In this document: positions 44,201 to 56,100 of the stretch, piece after piece
Layout: every line of letters starts with the position of its first letter
How positions within the stretch are numbered: position 1 is the first letter of the stretch
Assembly: GCF_037038585.1 (NCBI RefSeq)
Contig: NC_092522.1
Coordinates: 52,329,661 to 52,393,660, forward strand
Length of the DNA: 64,000 bases
Origin: Patagioenas fasciata
Lineage: Eukaryota; Chordata; Aves; Columbiformes; Columbidae
Direction: 5' to 3'
Notes under the pieces: generated by a model
What the model saw: the letters and a program-made list of their open reading frames with translations, nothing else
Databases searched by the model: none
What the model was told of the DNA's origin: nothing
Program-made: the position numbers and the translations under genes

Positions 44201-46678
44201 CGTTTTGTGTGAATTCAATGTAGTATTTTATGTACAGCCAGCAATTCGTCCAACACATTACTAACCAGTTAAGAACATTAGCACACACAGAGGCAGATTC
44301 GTACTTGGATTTAACAGTACATGTACAGTGTCTTCTCAGTAGTTGTGTTTACATGGGGCAAAATTTGGATTATGTAAGGGAAGGATAGGTATGTATGAAT
44401 ACATGTATTTGATTACTCATCTGCTGAATTTTTTTTCTGCTTTTCCTGGTGTACATGCCAGGATGCTGCACTCACCTTTGTGTGATGCCAGCCTTGTATT
44501 GCTCATGTTACTTCCTCTTCTTCCAACAACCACCCGTTGACTTGTTCCTCCCCTGTCTTGAAGCTGAATTACCCTCATCTGATGCTGCAGGAGGTATGGA
44601 AACTTATGATAAAAGATACAGAGCATACAAAATCTTCAGCATTGCAGGTGGGGACTTGCATGAGCTTAAAATGAGTCTTAGGCTGTCTTGTTCCAGAAAG
44701 TTTTCTCAAGGTAGTTTAATTGCTTCTTCGTTTAGTGTTCTGCATTTTTGCTGCACTACATTTAAGCCCCTTTAATGCTGGATCAGAAATGAACTTCAAA
44801 ACTGTGTTGGCAGGGAATAGGTGAATAGCAACAGACTCAAAACAGTCCCTTTTCATCAAAGTTAATCTATGTGTTTGTTCTATATGTCAGTGTCCACTGT
44901 GAACTCATGTCTGTAGTTCAGCTCTAGGAAGCTTACTGAATTGTCTCAGAGTGGTGCTACTGGGAACTTATGTGTGGGAAGAGGCAAATGGGATGCTACC
45001 AGCGAGCTGCTGCAAGATGGAGATGAGGGAAATAGAAAAATAGATTTGCTGTGAAGAAGAGTAGGCAGGAGCTTAGAGACATGGCACAACAACAAAATAC
45101 CTCAGTTTATGGCATGGTTCCATTTCTCTCTCATAAATCTTGTACTGTCCACATGGTTCTCAGTAGCATCATCTTGCCTCTGGAGAGCACAAGCATCTGC
45201 ACCATCTGTCAGCCTTGTCCTCTCTGAGGCAGGAGATCCCTGTGCTGTTCAGTGTTAACTCAGTGTGGGAGTACATTCATCTGAATCTGTAGTGTAATCA
45301 GTGTTTATTCCCCTTGTTACTCTTAACGGGACTGTAAGAGTTTGCTTTGCTTCACTGCTCAGGATCCTTCAAATGTTGGATTAAAAAATGAGATGAGAAC
45401 AGGCAAGGGTGGAATTACTGCTATTACGTTTATCTTTTTAACCCTTTCACTTACAAGATTCTGCCAGTGCTATAAGGTATCACTGCCGTGTTTCTTCACT
45501 CCAGGCACTGTTGCTGCCTCATACTTTGGCGGGTGAGGGCTGCGAGGTGGGCGCCAAGATTGCTTCCACCCTTTTCAGCACAGGGGTGCCTGCAGGCCTT
45601 TCTGCAGGGTGGGAACCTCCAGGGCTGTGCATGTTTGCTCGTGTCCTTGGTAGCAAAGGATTACCAACAATGCAAGCGGGATTTGTCTCACTGCAAGCAG
45701 TGTGCCTTTGGTATTTAGTCAGTGAGACAGATTTTGCAAATAAGCGTGAGGAAGAAGTAGTGATGCTTTTTGCTTGTGTATTTTTTTTTTAACAAAACAA
45801 AGTTTCTTGTTATATATCAGTCATTTTTATTTTACTGTCTTTTTGCTTGTTGTCACATCTGTCTCATTTTGCTGCTTATCAGATACACATCAGATATTCA
45901 CCAAATCTCAATATCAATCACTGGCATTCTTGAGATTTCAAAGCAACAAATTGTACTAGAGAGAGAAGCAAAGTTGTGTGGGAATATTTTCAGTAATTCC
46001 GGGTATTTCTGTGAGATGGTAACTATTTTCCTTGCAGATGCCAGTCTCCTGCAAACAAGAAAGATGTGTTCACACTTCATCTCGAATAGCACTTGCTTGG
46101 GGCAAGTGAATGTAGGTGTTCTTAACTGGTCTATGTTTCTTCTTGACCACTGATGTTGGAGCCTGTGAAGCACTGCCCCAAAAGCTGTGGCTTGTATGAT
46201 TTGAGGTGAGAGGATATTTTCTGAAGGATTTGTTTCTTGGAATGACACTTAGAAATTTGGTGAGCCATGGAAGGTATCAGGGTTAGCTAGAGCTTGATGC
46301 TGAACTGTAGGCAGTTTAGAATAAACCAAGAAAAAACGTGTCACAGATAGGATTGCCTAAATAACAGCGGATTTTCCTGTATCTGGTATGTGTGTACTCT
46401 CATTCTTCAAACCAGAGCTGAGATCGCAGATCAGTGCAGAACAAAGAGCTGACCTGCTTTGCAATCCCGCCGTTAAACAACCCATTCCAACCAGACCTCA
46501 AAAATGAGAGCATGTCAGGGGTTTACCTTGAACTTGCATGTTGTGCTTGCCTGGAACGTTTGTCATTTTCTGAAGCTTAGAGAAGGTTTCACAGGTAGGT
46601 TTTTCATGCAGGTAGTTCAACTCTTCCAGAGTAGTCTAGTTTTAGTGAGACATTAACAAAACATTTTTAAGAGCTCAT

Positions 46679-46750
46679 GTTTGTTTGTTTGTGGGGGTTT
46701 TTTTGGTGTTGTGTGGGTTGTTTCGTGTTGTTTTTTTTTTTTGTTTGTTT
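46679..46750 (+). repeat. T/G low-complexity tract
   Basis: A TTTG/GGGTT-rich stretch ending in a T12 run and TTTGTTTG, of the same class as the other T/G tracts in the window. Confidence 0.75.
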
Positions 46751-48934
46751 CACATGCACTCTAAGAAACACCTTGATTCTTTGATATTGTGATAAAATTC
46801 TGCTTTTCAAAATGTGCAACAGACACTCAACAAACTAACAAGGTTTACATCAAGACTTTGAGCAAGCCTTGCCTACCTGTGAGCCACCAGAGCTGTTTTA
46901 CTGCCCCAGGACATCCCTCCAGACCACTGGCTGTTACCTCTGTCATGCAAGTCCTGGGTCATCCCTGCCTACCCAGTATGGATGGCCCTGGTGCACTAAT
47001 TGCATCACACACGGCACAAGAAGCCTTGCATTTCAGCAGGATCCATAGGACATGTACGAAGACATATTTGTGATTTCCTGGTGCAACCTGCAGGATTTTG
47101 GCTGTCCAGTTCTGTCCAAAGTGTGTCTGCTGAGTACGGTAACTTGTAAATAAGTATGCATAACTTCAAGGCCAGTTCACTGGAGATGTCTGAGAACCAG
47201 AAACAGGCTCTTGGTTTTTGAAGTCTCAGTAGTGTGGAAAATAGTATTATGACACCCTGTATTCTAGCTTCGTTCTGGTTATCGGATGAAGTTAGCCCTG
47301 AGTTTCATACCTAGGGGTAGCAACCCAGGCACGCATGTTGAGTTGGTTACTCAAAGCCTTGGAAACACAGTGCTCACACTAGTTCTTTGTATTTTGATGT
47401 AGTTCATTAGCCTGTGTTGTTGCTTCATAGTAGCAAAGTGAAAAGTATTTATGAATTAGAACTTACATGCTCAAACAGATGCACGAATTACCTGTGTTTT
47501 AGCAAGGTCTGAATTATATTAGCACATTAGCAGAGACAAGCATCCCAGCAGGTATCCGTTACCACAATTGCACAACCCCTCTTTTTTGACACTGATTTTT
47601 CTTTGTATGGAATAACCACAAGCAGAGGCAAAGAGAAGAAACAGCAAATCAGCAGTTGGTGAGGGAGATGAGGAAGGTATGATGGAACAAGCCATGATGG
47701 ATCAGGTGATGCCATTATAGCAGGTTATCTGACAACTGACAGTACTGGTTTTCAAGAGTTCTGATTAAGTAGCAATGGAATGGCCCAGTTGCTTGGGGGC
47801 TGGAGCTCCCTGTTTAGTACCCAGATGCCAAAACATTTTCTGTATTGATGGAACACTGAGGTAATTCCTTGGCTTAACTAGTAACAGAATGGATTCTGAT
47901 ATCAGTTGTGGTTATTCTACCTGTATCTTTAATTAATTTGTTCATTTTTATTCTTTGCTTATGTCTGTGTGAGAAAGAGAAATATTGGACTATATATCCT
48001 AATGCTGAAGATGGTCTTAAAAACTGCTGTACCTACATTCTAAGGGAAATGATACTTTTGGTTGTGCTACTTTGCTGTTACTGTGCTGCAGTGCTGACTG
48101 TTTTCAACAGCTAGCAGATGAGAGTCTGCAGAGAAAGGCTGGTAAGGAGTTATTTGGTCATTTTCAGAATATTCACCTGTGAGCATCAAATGATAGCTGA
48201 CCTTAAGTAACTTAGAGATTGGAGGGATGGTATCCATCAGTATTTCTTTGCATAATGGCATATGCAAACGTGGTATGTCAGAAGACTTTTTAAAAAGCCT
48301 TTTGTAGTCAGTGTTGTGGGATACTGTCAAAGTTTTCTTGTGTTTAATGCTCACTTCTAGCGCTTCCTCCAGCAGAACATGGTCTGCAGCTGACTTTCCT
48401 GTCTCAACTCATTCCTTGCTGATAACTAAAAGAGATTTGCCTTCAAGTTATCATCACGTCATTTGCATGACAGTGGCATGCAGTAATGTAACAGCTAGAA
48501 TTTTGTAATGCCAAATGTGTAATTGTACACAGTTGAAAAGACACCTTTTAGTCAGTTGTAAGTTTGAATGTACTTTTCTTTCAGAAAGCGAAGTCCCATG
48601 GCTTTTCTTTTCCTGCTTTTATTGTATCTCTGAGTATACATTGCTATTTAGCACATTAGGTAGCAGAAATCACTTCTCTCTACATTTTCTTTGGGGATAT
48701 GTAACATACAGGAACACCTATATTAAGGCAGTTAATAGTCCCAACTCAGAGAGACTCTGGTAGCATACAGAAACAAGCCGTAAATGTTACTCAAAAGACA
48801 CATGTATGGAGTGGAAGTGGGTTCCAAGGCATGCAGGTGTCTGAAACTCAAAGGAGAGAAGTTCTGCTGTGGATAAATTTTTCGTGGGCAGGAGGGTGGG
48901 CAGCAGGTGTTATTGAGTGACAGTCAGATCAACG

Positions 48935-48948
48935 TTGCCATCTACTGG
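48935..48948 (-). promoter_or_regulatory. CTCF-like motif, reverse
   Basis: On the minus strand it reads CCAGTAGATGGCAA, matching CCASYAGRKGGCR in all core positions. Its orientation opposes the forward motifs at 10492 and 18013. Confidence 0.55.
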
Positions 48949-49198
48949 GGAACGGCAGGAGTTGCCCACGGTGTGTAGCTGGAAAATAAAATTTTCTGAT
49001 ACTTATATTCCGGAGCTTGAAAGTATACAGATAATAGCGTGATACAGATACAAGCTAGCAGTATATCCCCACCTGAAAAAGAAAAACCTTCTGCCGAGGT
49101 CTTTTCTAGCGGAGTTTAGAGAATAGAGGCTTCCAGAAACTGGAGAAGGAGAAGAGTTCATGAGATAAACCTGCTGGTGCCTTCCCCTTTCCCCAGGA

Positions 49199-49268
49199 GA
49201 AAAAACAAAAAACCCCCAAACAAAGAAACAACACAAAAACAAACACACACAGAAAACCACACCACCAC
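49199..49268 (-). repeat. A/C low-complexity tract (T/G on minus strand)
   Basis: A/C-rich sequence (AAACCCCCAAACAAAG, ACACACAC), the complement of the T/G tracts seen elsewhere. Confidence 0.75.
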
Positions 49269-49920
49269 TATGGACAAGCAGTTACTGTAACTCTTCTATA
49301 TGTCTTTTTTTGTAAAATATTCTATATGAGGTGTTTGCTCATGTTCACTTGCTCTGTGCACAGAACATATCAATCTCCAATTTGGCTAACCGGTAGTTAC
49401 AACAAATGGAAGTGTTAGTATGTATCTGCTTCTAAGAGCCCCATAACCTATGAGGGAAGTTAGGTGTCATCTTCTTTGTTGCATTAACTAGTTTCTTTTA
49501 ATATATAATGCAGATATATTTCTTGGGTATATGTCAAACATCAGCCTTAGTCTTCCCTTTTAAAGACACAATAAAACAACTATGTGAAATGACTTTTCAA
49601 AGGCCTTTTATAATTAAAACAATTTCAATTTTCTAAACTACTCAAGCTCCCTCAACTTTTCATCTTCCACCTACCCAGGATATATGTGTTGACAAAAGAT
49701 GAAAAATACATGTATTTAACAAAAAACCTGACCAGTATAAATTAATTAATGAGACTTTCCCTCCTCCCCACCCAGTGCCATCTTGAAATGTATAAGGATC
49801 TCTACAGGCAGAGAAATGCTATATATGCTTGTGACAGGGACTTGCTGAACAGGGAAGTTCAAAAGCAGAGAAGTCATATTTCCACATCTCATTTTAGGGT
49901 CAAACAAAATCTTGAACAGG

Positions 49921-49940
49921 AAAAAAAAAAAAAAAAAAAA
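49921..49940 (+). repeat. A20 homopolymer
   Basis: A pure A run 37 bases upstream of the G-run cluster at 49978. Confidence 0.9.
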
Positions 49941-49977
49941 GGAAAAAAATGAAGTTGAGGGGTATGAAGATGTTAGC

Positions 49978-50001
49978 GGGGGGGGGGTGGGGGGGTGGGG
50001 G
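49978..50001 (+). other. G-quadruplex candidate (G10-T-G7-T-G5)
   Basis: Twenty-two G in 24 bases, broken only by two single T. Many four-tract combinations with one-base loops are possible, the geometry of a very stable parallel G-quadruplex. The complementary strand could form an i-motif. Confidence 0.75.
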
Positions 50002-51398
50002 CGTAACATGGCAGGAATGCTGTAGCCAATATTTATTCCTTTTAATAAGACTGGTGTGTTCATGGAAGGATCCACATATTTTCTATTACTGGAAATAATT
50101 TTTTTTTTTTCTAGTAATTTGACTCTGTTGAAAACCAGTTTGTTATGAGAAAGAAAATAGCCCAGAAGACTGAGAAATCCCATTAAGAGAGCCAGTTTGA
50201 ACACAGATGTCAAAAACCTGCCTTTGTAGAGCTGTCAGCAGTTAAGCAGAGCTGATGTGTGGTCAGACAGGTGTTTCCTTTGACAGAAAGGGAGCAGTGA
50301 CACTTGTACTTATGACTCTTGGTCTGACTGGGATGGCTGGGCATTGCCTTGCAGAAGGATTCCCTGGCAGGGTGGAGGTGGAGCTGTATCACTTAACAAC
50401 TCCAGAAGAACAACAAAGAAAACAGTTTATTTTTCTCTTATTTTCTAATTCCTAATATTAAGCCTTAAAAATCCATCTGTGTTACTCAATATTTTCTTAC
50501 AAAATGACTTTGTGTTGATTGAAGAGAAAGTCCAAACCCCTTCCCTACCTCCACTGGAACAGATGTATGAAATTATTTGCATTAGGAGAATAAATTTATT
50601 TTCAGAAAGACTTACATTTTTGTCTGAATTTTTTTTTTTTTTTTTGGTGCGGGAAAGGATTGTCTATCTCCAGTTCAGTTAAAATAGACAAATTGGCACT
50701 GAGGGCCAGGACTATTAAGGTGTGAGTTCAGCATAGATGCTTACATGTTTTGGCATTTTATGCCTTAATAATGAAGACTAAGCAAATTTAAAAGCAGAAA
50801 AAAATGACTGTATACAACACTCAAACACAATAAAAGCAAAGTAAATTGGGCAAAAGGGAAGGCAGCTTGTAACAGTAACTATTTTTTCCAATGATAGATG
50901 TGAAGATATGTGAGTTATTAAACCACTTTTCTAGCTATGCAGTCAGTGAAAATGTAATCTTCTAAGAGTAAGAGGTGTAACTTGTTCTTTTTATTTTTTT
51001 TTCTTTAGTACAGTATACAAGGAAACTCTGAAATAAATCTTTTAAATAAACTAAAATATTTTAGTAACAGGCAGAATTAAACTGTTCTGCCTAGAAACTG
51101 CAGACAACCCAGCAATCTCCAAACAGTTTTTATAGCTTGCAATTCACCAAGTGCCAATTGTGGAAATCTCCTTCCTGTCTGTCACTCAGGCTGATAATAC
51201 TGGCAGCCTTTTATGGACTCTTACTCCTTCGCAGTTGCTACTTTTTTCTTCCTCAGAAGAGGAGAAAGCCCTCCAAAATTTTCATGGTGAAGCATCCCAT
51301 ATTTTCAGGAAGCATTGGGGAACAATCCTTCCTTTAGTGAAATAGCACATTTATTTGATGGGTTTACCAGTCCCCAAAATCTCAGTGGATATCAATAT

Positions 51399-52107
51399 TG
51401 TCAAGGTTTAATTGCAAGGTAACAATACACTGTGGCAGATGCTCTCTGTTAATCCCCCTTCCACCCTCTCCTTAGATAGGAAAAAGTTATAAGAAAGAAA
51501 GGCTTCAAGTTAGAAAGGTTTTAAAGGCTTTTCTAATGCTACTAATAAATAGAGAAAATGATATAAAATATACAAAACCAATCTTAAATGTCCTGGGGTA
51601 GAGCAGCTTTGCCTGATGTGGAGTTGGCGTAACTCCAGCGGCTGCAGGGCAGGCACCCCAAAGTCATGGGCAGGACTTCACAGCAAACTGGACCTGGATT
51701 CAGGGATGCAGAGCCTAGAAGTAAGCCTGGAATTTGGAGGGACAACAGGCAGGGTCCTCTTCAGATGCTGGCCATGGTTGAAGAGAGTGAGAACCTCGTG
51801 ATCTCACTCTTTTATAGGGTGTATGACGTGGATGGCATGGAATAATCGGTCAGTTTTAGTCACCTGTTCTGTTCACCCTTCCTTGCACATACAGCCCTCT
51901 CAATTATGGGATGTTATCAGAATTCTTAGTTGTTATAGCAATAAATCTAAACATGAGCCTCTCCTGCATTCCACTGGTCGTTCTTATCAGTCAGGAGAGC
52001 AGTGTCTGAGAAAACATGCAGTTACTTAGAAGGTACTTAGAAGAACTTAGCTGAAAGGAAAAATTCACTGAAAGAGAACTGGTCTTGTTTTTAACGAAAC
52101 CAGGACA
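51399..52107 (-). mobile_element. Solo LTR of an avian endogenous retrovirus
   Basis: On the minus strand the 709-bp element starts TGTCCTGGTTT and ends AAACCTTGACA, near-inverted ends of TG...CA type. Flanking pentamers AATAT (51394-51398) and AATAC (52108-52112) look like a 5-bp target-site duplication with one mismatch. A minus-strand TATAAAA box (51810-51816) sits inside, as expected for an LTR promoter. No gag, pol or env sequence is adjoined at either end, so this is a solo LTR left by recombination between two LTRs. The TGTCCTGGTTT terminus resembles common avian ERV LTRs; the exact family is not determined. Confidence 0.82.
51810..51816 (-). promoter_or_regulatory. TATA box of the LTR
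   Basis: TATAAAA on the minus strand (within CCTATAAAAGAG), about 290 bases from the LTR 5' end. It would drive transcription leftward, toward PRR18 and SFT2D1 and antisense to them. Confidence 0.6.
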
Positions 52108-52824
52108 AATACATAAATGTTAGGGGGTTTGTATAAGTTTGGTAGGTTTGACCTGTCAGCTTGGCTGTGTAACAGCTTTGTTACGTGGTAAGAATTCCCT
52201 CCCGCATCCCACCCCCTACCTCCCCCCTGTAGGTATCAAGATTTTTGCTCCTGATGGTATTATTTTATTTAGCTATGAATTTCCACATGCTGCCTTGGAC
52301 TGTTATTGCCCAGGCTGTGATTCTGTTTTTATGAAATCTTGTTAAGCTGGCTTGCTGACAGGAATATAGTCAGAGCAGTGAGCAGAACAAGATTTTGTTC
52401 ATTTAGTACTAGCCTGCAGGCAGAAACAGCTCTCGTCCTTTCCTCTTTCTCATGTGCTGCTGCTGCTTCTGTCAGCTTGTGGGTTTTGCAGAGAGATGCC
52501 CTGTTGCCCCTTAGCAAAGCTTTCTCTGGGGTATCCTCATTTCTTCACACTAGTTATTCCTCCATCAGGGTCTGTGAAGCCGTGAACACATTGGCCTGTG
52601 GAACAGATGCCACAAATCAGTCTAGCACTTCATTCTAATTTTAATGGAGATGAGCTACTAGTTGTAATTTCTTTAATCCCTCAGTTAGGATGCAGGGAGA
52701 CCATAAATCTTAATGCAGCAAACATCCCCAAATCCTATGCTTTGAAGTGAATAGGAGGAGCTCTTGGGTCATCAGCACTTTTGGGAAACAGGCTGCTTAA
52801 CTAGGTGTCCAAAGCTATTACACC

Positions 52825-52846
52825 TTTTTTTTTTTTTTTTTTTTTT
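52825..52846 (+). repeat. T22 homopolymer
   Basis: A pure T run in intergenic DNA shortly after the solo LTR. Confidence 0.9.
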
Positions 52847-53068
52847 CCCTTTTATAACCCAGACTTTAATCACAGTGTTTAAGGAAACCTGCAACAAAAA
52901 GTTTGACCAGTGTGAGCAGCAGCTTCACTGAACAGGCTCACACAAAGCCTATGGATACTGTAGCATCCAAACTCAGTACTCTTGTGCCAAGCCAAGCATT
53001 TGGGTTTGAGGTTTATTGTTTCTATTATTGTTCTTAGATTTGGTTTGGTGGGAGGGATTTATTGTATT

Positions 53069-53130
53069 TAAAAACAAAACAAAACAAAACAAAACCAAAC
53101 CAAACTCAACAAAAAAAGACAACCCCAAAC
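53069..53130 (-). repeat. (AAAAC)n-like A/C tract
   Basis: Repeated AAAAC units (four or more in a row) decaying into ACCAAAC. On the minus strand it is GTTTT-rich, like the T/G tracts elsewhere. Confidence 0.85.
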
Positions 53131-56100
53131 ATCATGTCTAGTTTTTAAGCTTCTTCCATCAGGACTTCTCATTCCTTACCTTACATCTTCCCCTTTCAAA
53201 ACTTGTCTTGAATATAGGATGTGATATTCTAAGCAATTGCTGCAGATGACTGCTAAAACACACTTCTTTAGAGAGTATAACTAAAAGTATGCAGATTATT
53301 ATTATTATTTTCTTATTCTTGCTATCTCAATTTTGTCTTAAACTGAAAATTCAATTTGTCTCCATAGGTGAATAGTGTATTAATCAATTTGTGTGCTGTT
53401 ACTTGAAGTGGAGACTTTGTTCTGGAGGACTAGTAGTTTTTCCAAGATATAAACTACATAAGCAATATTTTGAAACATAGATGATAAATACCAGTTCCTG
53501 AAAATTCCTTGCAAGTCACTTAGGGAGGGAAGGGAAGAATCATGAAGGTAGTACTATGGCTTATCATTTATTAATGGATAATATCATAGCAAGTATTTAT
53601 GTTTTACCCCAGGGTAAACTCTTCAGCCTTTGTTGGGTGCTTCTCATCCTGCAGACAGCTTTCAGCAGCCTGGCTTGTTACAGTAACAGCCTGAACAGTG
53701 TGGGACATGCGTTTTGACGGCACAGCTATGGTTTGGCCACAGAACTTTATCTCATTGTGGGGAGGTGCTGGTATGTTGTACCAGGTGGTTATTCTGTTTG
53801 GATAATCTTGAACTGAGCCTTTGGAGGGTTTACAGACACCTGAGCACTGCAGAGTAGGTAAGAGCTGAACTACTCTAGTAGAAGAGGCAAGGGGCATTCC
53901 CTGTGCTTGGAAGTGTGGTGTTGTAATATTGCTTGTATATCTGCAGCGTTATTTGTGTTTTGGGCACTTGGTAGATTGCAATGGAAAGCGGCAAGCTGAG
54001 TTCTGCCCTTGTGACCACATGAAATGGACCTTCAGTTGGCGCTGATGGTTGTTGTCTTTTGTGGTAGTGGGTCCGTTGGGGTGGTGGCTCTCCTGTTCAG
54101 AGGCTCCAGGGTGATAACATTTGTGTCCTAGAAAATGAGCCTGGCCTGGCTTCACTGGCAACGCCTCTGCCAACTTGATCCTCTGTGCACGTGTGACCTG
54201 GCAGACGCAGCAGATGTACCTGCGAAAGGGTCTTGGCACATCCCAAAGGTGCCATTTCACTGATATAAAGCCTACATGGTTTCTGATTCTGCTTTTATAC
54301 CTTAGTCAAAACAGTGCTGTCTAAAATGGTGTGTGCATGTGCCTTGAGCTCCATTTGCATATTCCATTCCTACTACAGATGTTGGATCACCAACATGCGA
54401 TAATTATCTTCCATGTTCCTTTTTTACCTGACACTTACTTTGCAGGACTTTGCAGTTTGCTGTCCTTCTACTCTTGTTAATATGGTTTTCCTGCAGGTGG
54501 CTCATCTGTTGCTCACCGCTTCCACAGGCTCTTCTTTGATTAACACTTCAGCAAAGCCATTCTGTCTCTCCGATCATGCTTCAGCAAAGCCCACCCATCT
54601 TGTCTGAAGTATTTTTCTGGCATTACCAGACCATTCAAACCGCACATCCAAGAATTTGGAGGCTTGTTCCCAAAAAATAAGGCAGAGTGCAAGTGGATAT
54701 TTTCCTCAATGTTACAGGCCATTTGAGAATATCTCATGCTTACTCTGAAAGCATTTTGGGTGTAGCCTGTGGGCTTCAGGATTATTTGATTTTTTTTTTC
54801 AGTTTTGTGGGGTTTTTTTTGTGATGTTCTTACAATTCTTTGCAGTACTGTATGCAACACAGAGCAGGGTGGAAAAATGTGTGAATCTGAGTTTTTCTTT
54901 CATTGAGTAGGAGGGTTTTAAACATGTGATTACATGGTTCTCAAAAGATCTGGAGTAATCTTTGGTTTTTAGATGGAAATTCTTAATTCCATAATATTCT
55001 TACATTAGTCTATTAGGAAAATGAAACTTAAGTTCAAAATATCTACATGGATTATTATGGCAAATAAAAAAGGAAAACAATCAACTCCGTTAATTGTGTT
55101 AGTTTGAAGTACAGGTTCTTCCAAACATTTATAATCTCCTCATAGGCAGTAACTAATCTTTATTTTTAAGCCTATGTGCATCATACATACCTTTTTAAAA
55201 AATAAGTCATTTCTTTTGTTTGGAAATTTTAGGTGAATTGTTCTAACATCAAATATAACTAATCAACCTGAGGACTCTGAAGAAAAAAAAAGTAAACCAA
55301 AACTGATACGTGATGATACTTACTCTTTAAAATAATGGAGACGTCAACAGAGCGTTTGCTGCCAGAAGTGCAAGTATTTGTCTGTGCATCTTTTCTGAGC
55401 CTTTTGAGTAATCATTCTGGCCTCAGCTCAGGAAGGGACAGTATTCCTCCTCTGGGCAGTGGTACCTATAGACCTGACATTCAGCATGCATTCCAAATCC
55501 TGCATAAATAGAGCTCTTTATGTGGCACATTCCTAATTCAGATTCTGCTAATTATTTTTCCTGCTGGTTTTGGTCTGGCCACATTCTTAATGATGCGATA
55601 TATTATAGATTTAATATCAGAAATATAAACCTAGCAATGGAGGTCATTTGTGTCGAAGCTGTGAATGTCCATTTTCAGCTTCCTGTTCTAATAATTTCAT
55701 GTCTTTCATTTCAAGACCATGAAGACCAGCAGCTTTTCTCACCTTTCTTATGCTTTAACTTTCCCTCCCAGTTTTCAGGATGTCTGTTGCTGTTTGTATC
55801 TCCAGATAAGCCTAGTCCTGACAGGGGGAATTGAAAAATCAAAGGAAGGATGGTCAGTGTAGGACAAGATAGACAAAGTGCATGAGTTCTCATAGGCAAA
55901 CCTTACAGGGGTCAGTAAAGAATGCTTAACTTGTACGAGGCATGGTAAGACAAATGAATAGATTGAAAAGTTGGGTTTTGGTTTTCTGGTTGAGTGTTAG
56001 ATTGAAACTCCTTTGAAAAATAAAATTCAAGTAAAACCAGAGAAAGAAGGTCTTCAAACAGAAGGTGCTTTAATTTGTAAATAACGAAGAGTGCTTCCTT

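Larger units (their letters stand above)
38580..48930. other. Gene-poor PRR18-distal intergenic region, left part
   Basis: No exon of a known gene was recognised, and specifically no T-box coding segment. The contents seen are a CR1 tail at 40500-40604, T/G tracts at 40041-40140 and 46679-46750, an RFX X-box at 41197-41210, and many chance frames under 130 codons. Confidence 0.5.
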
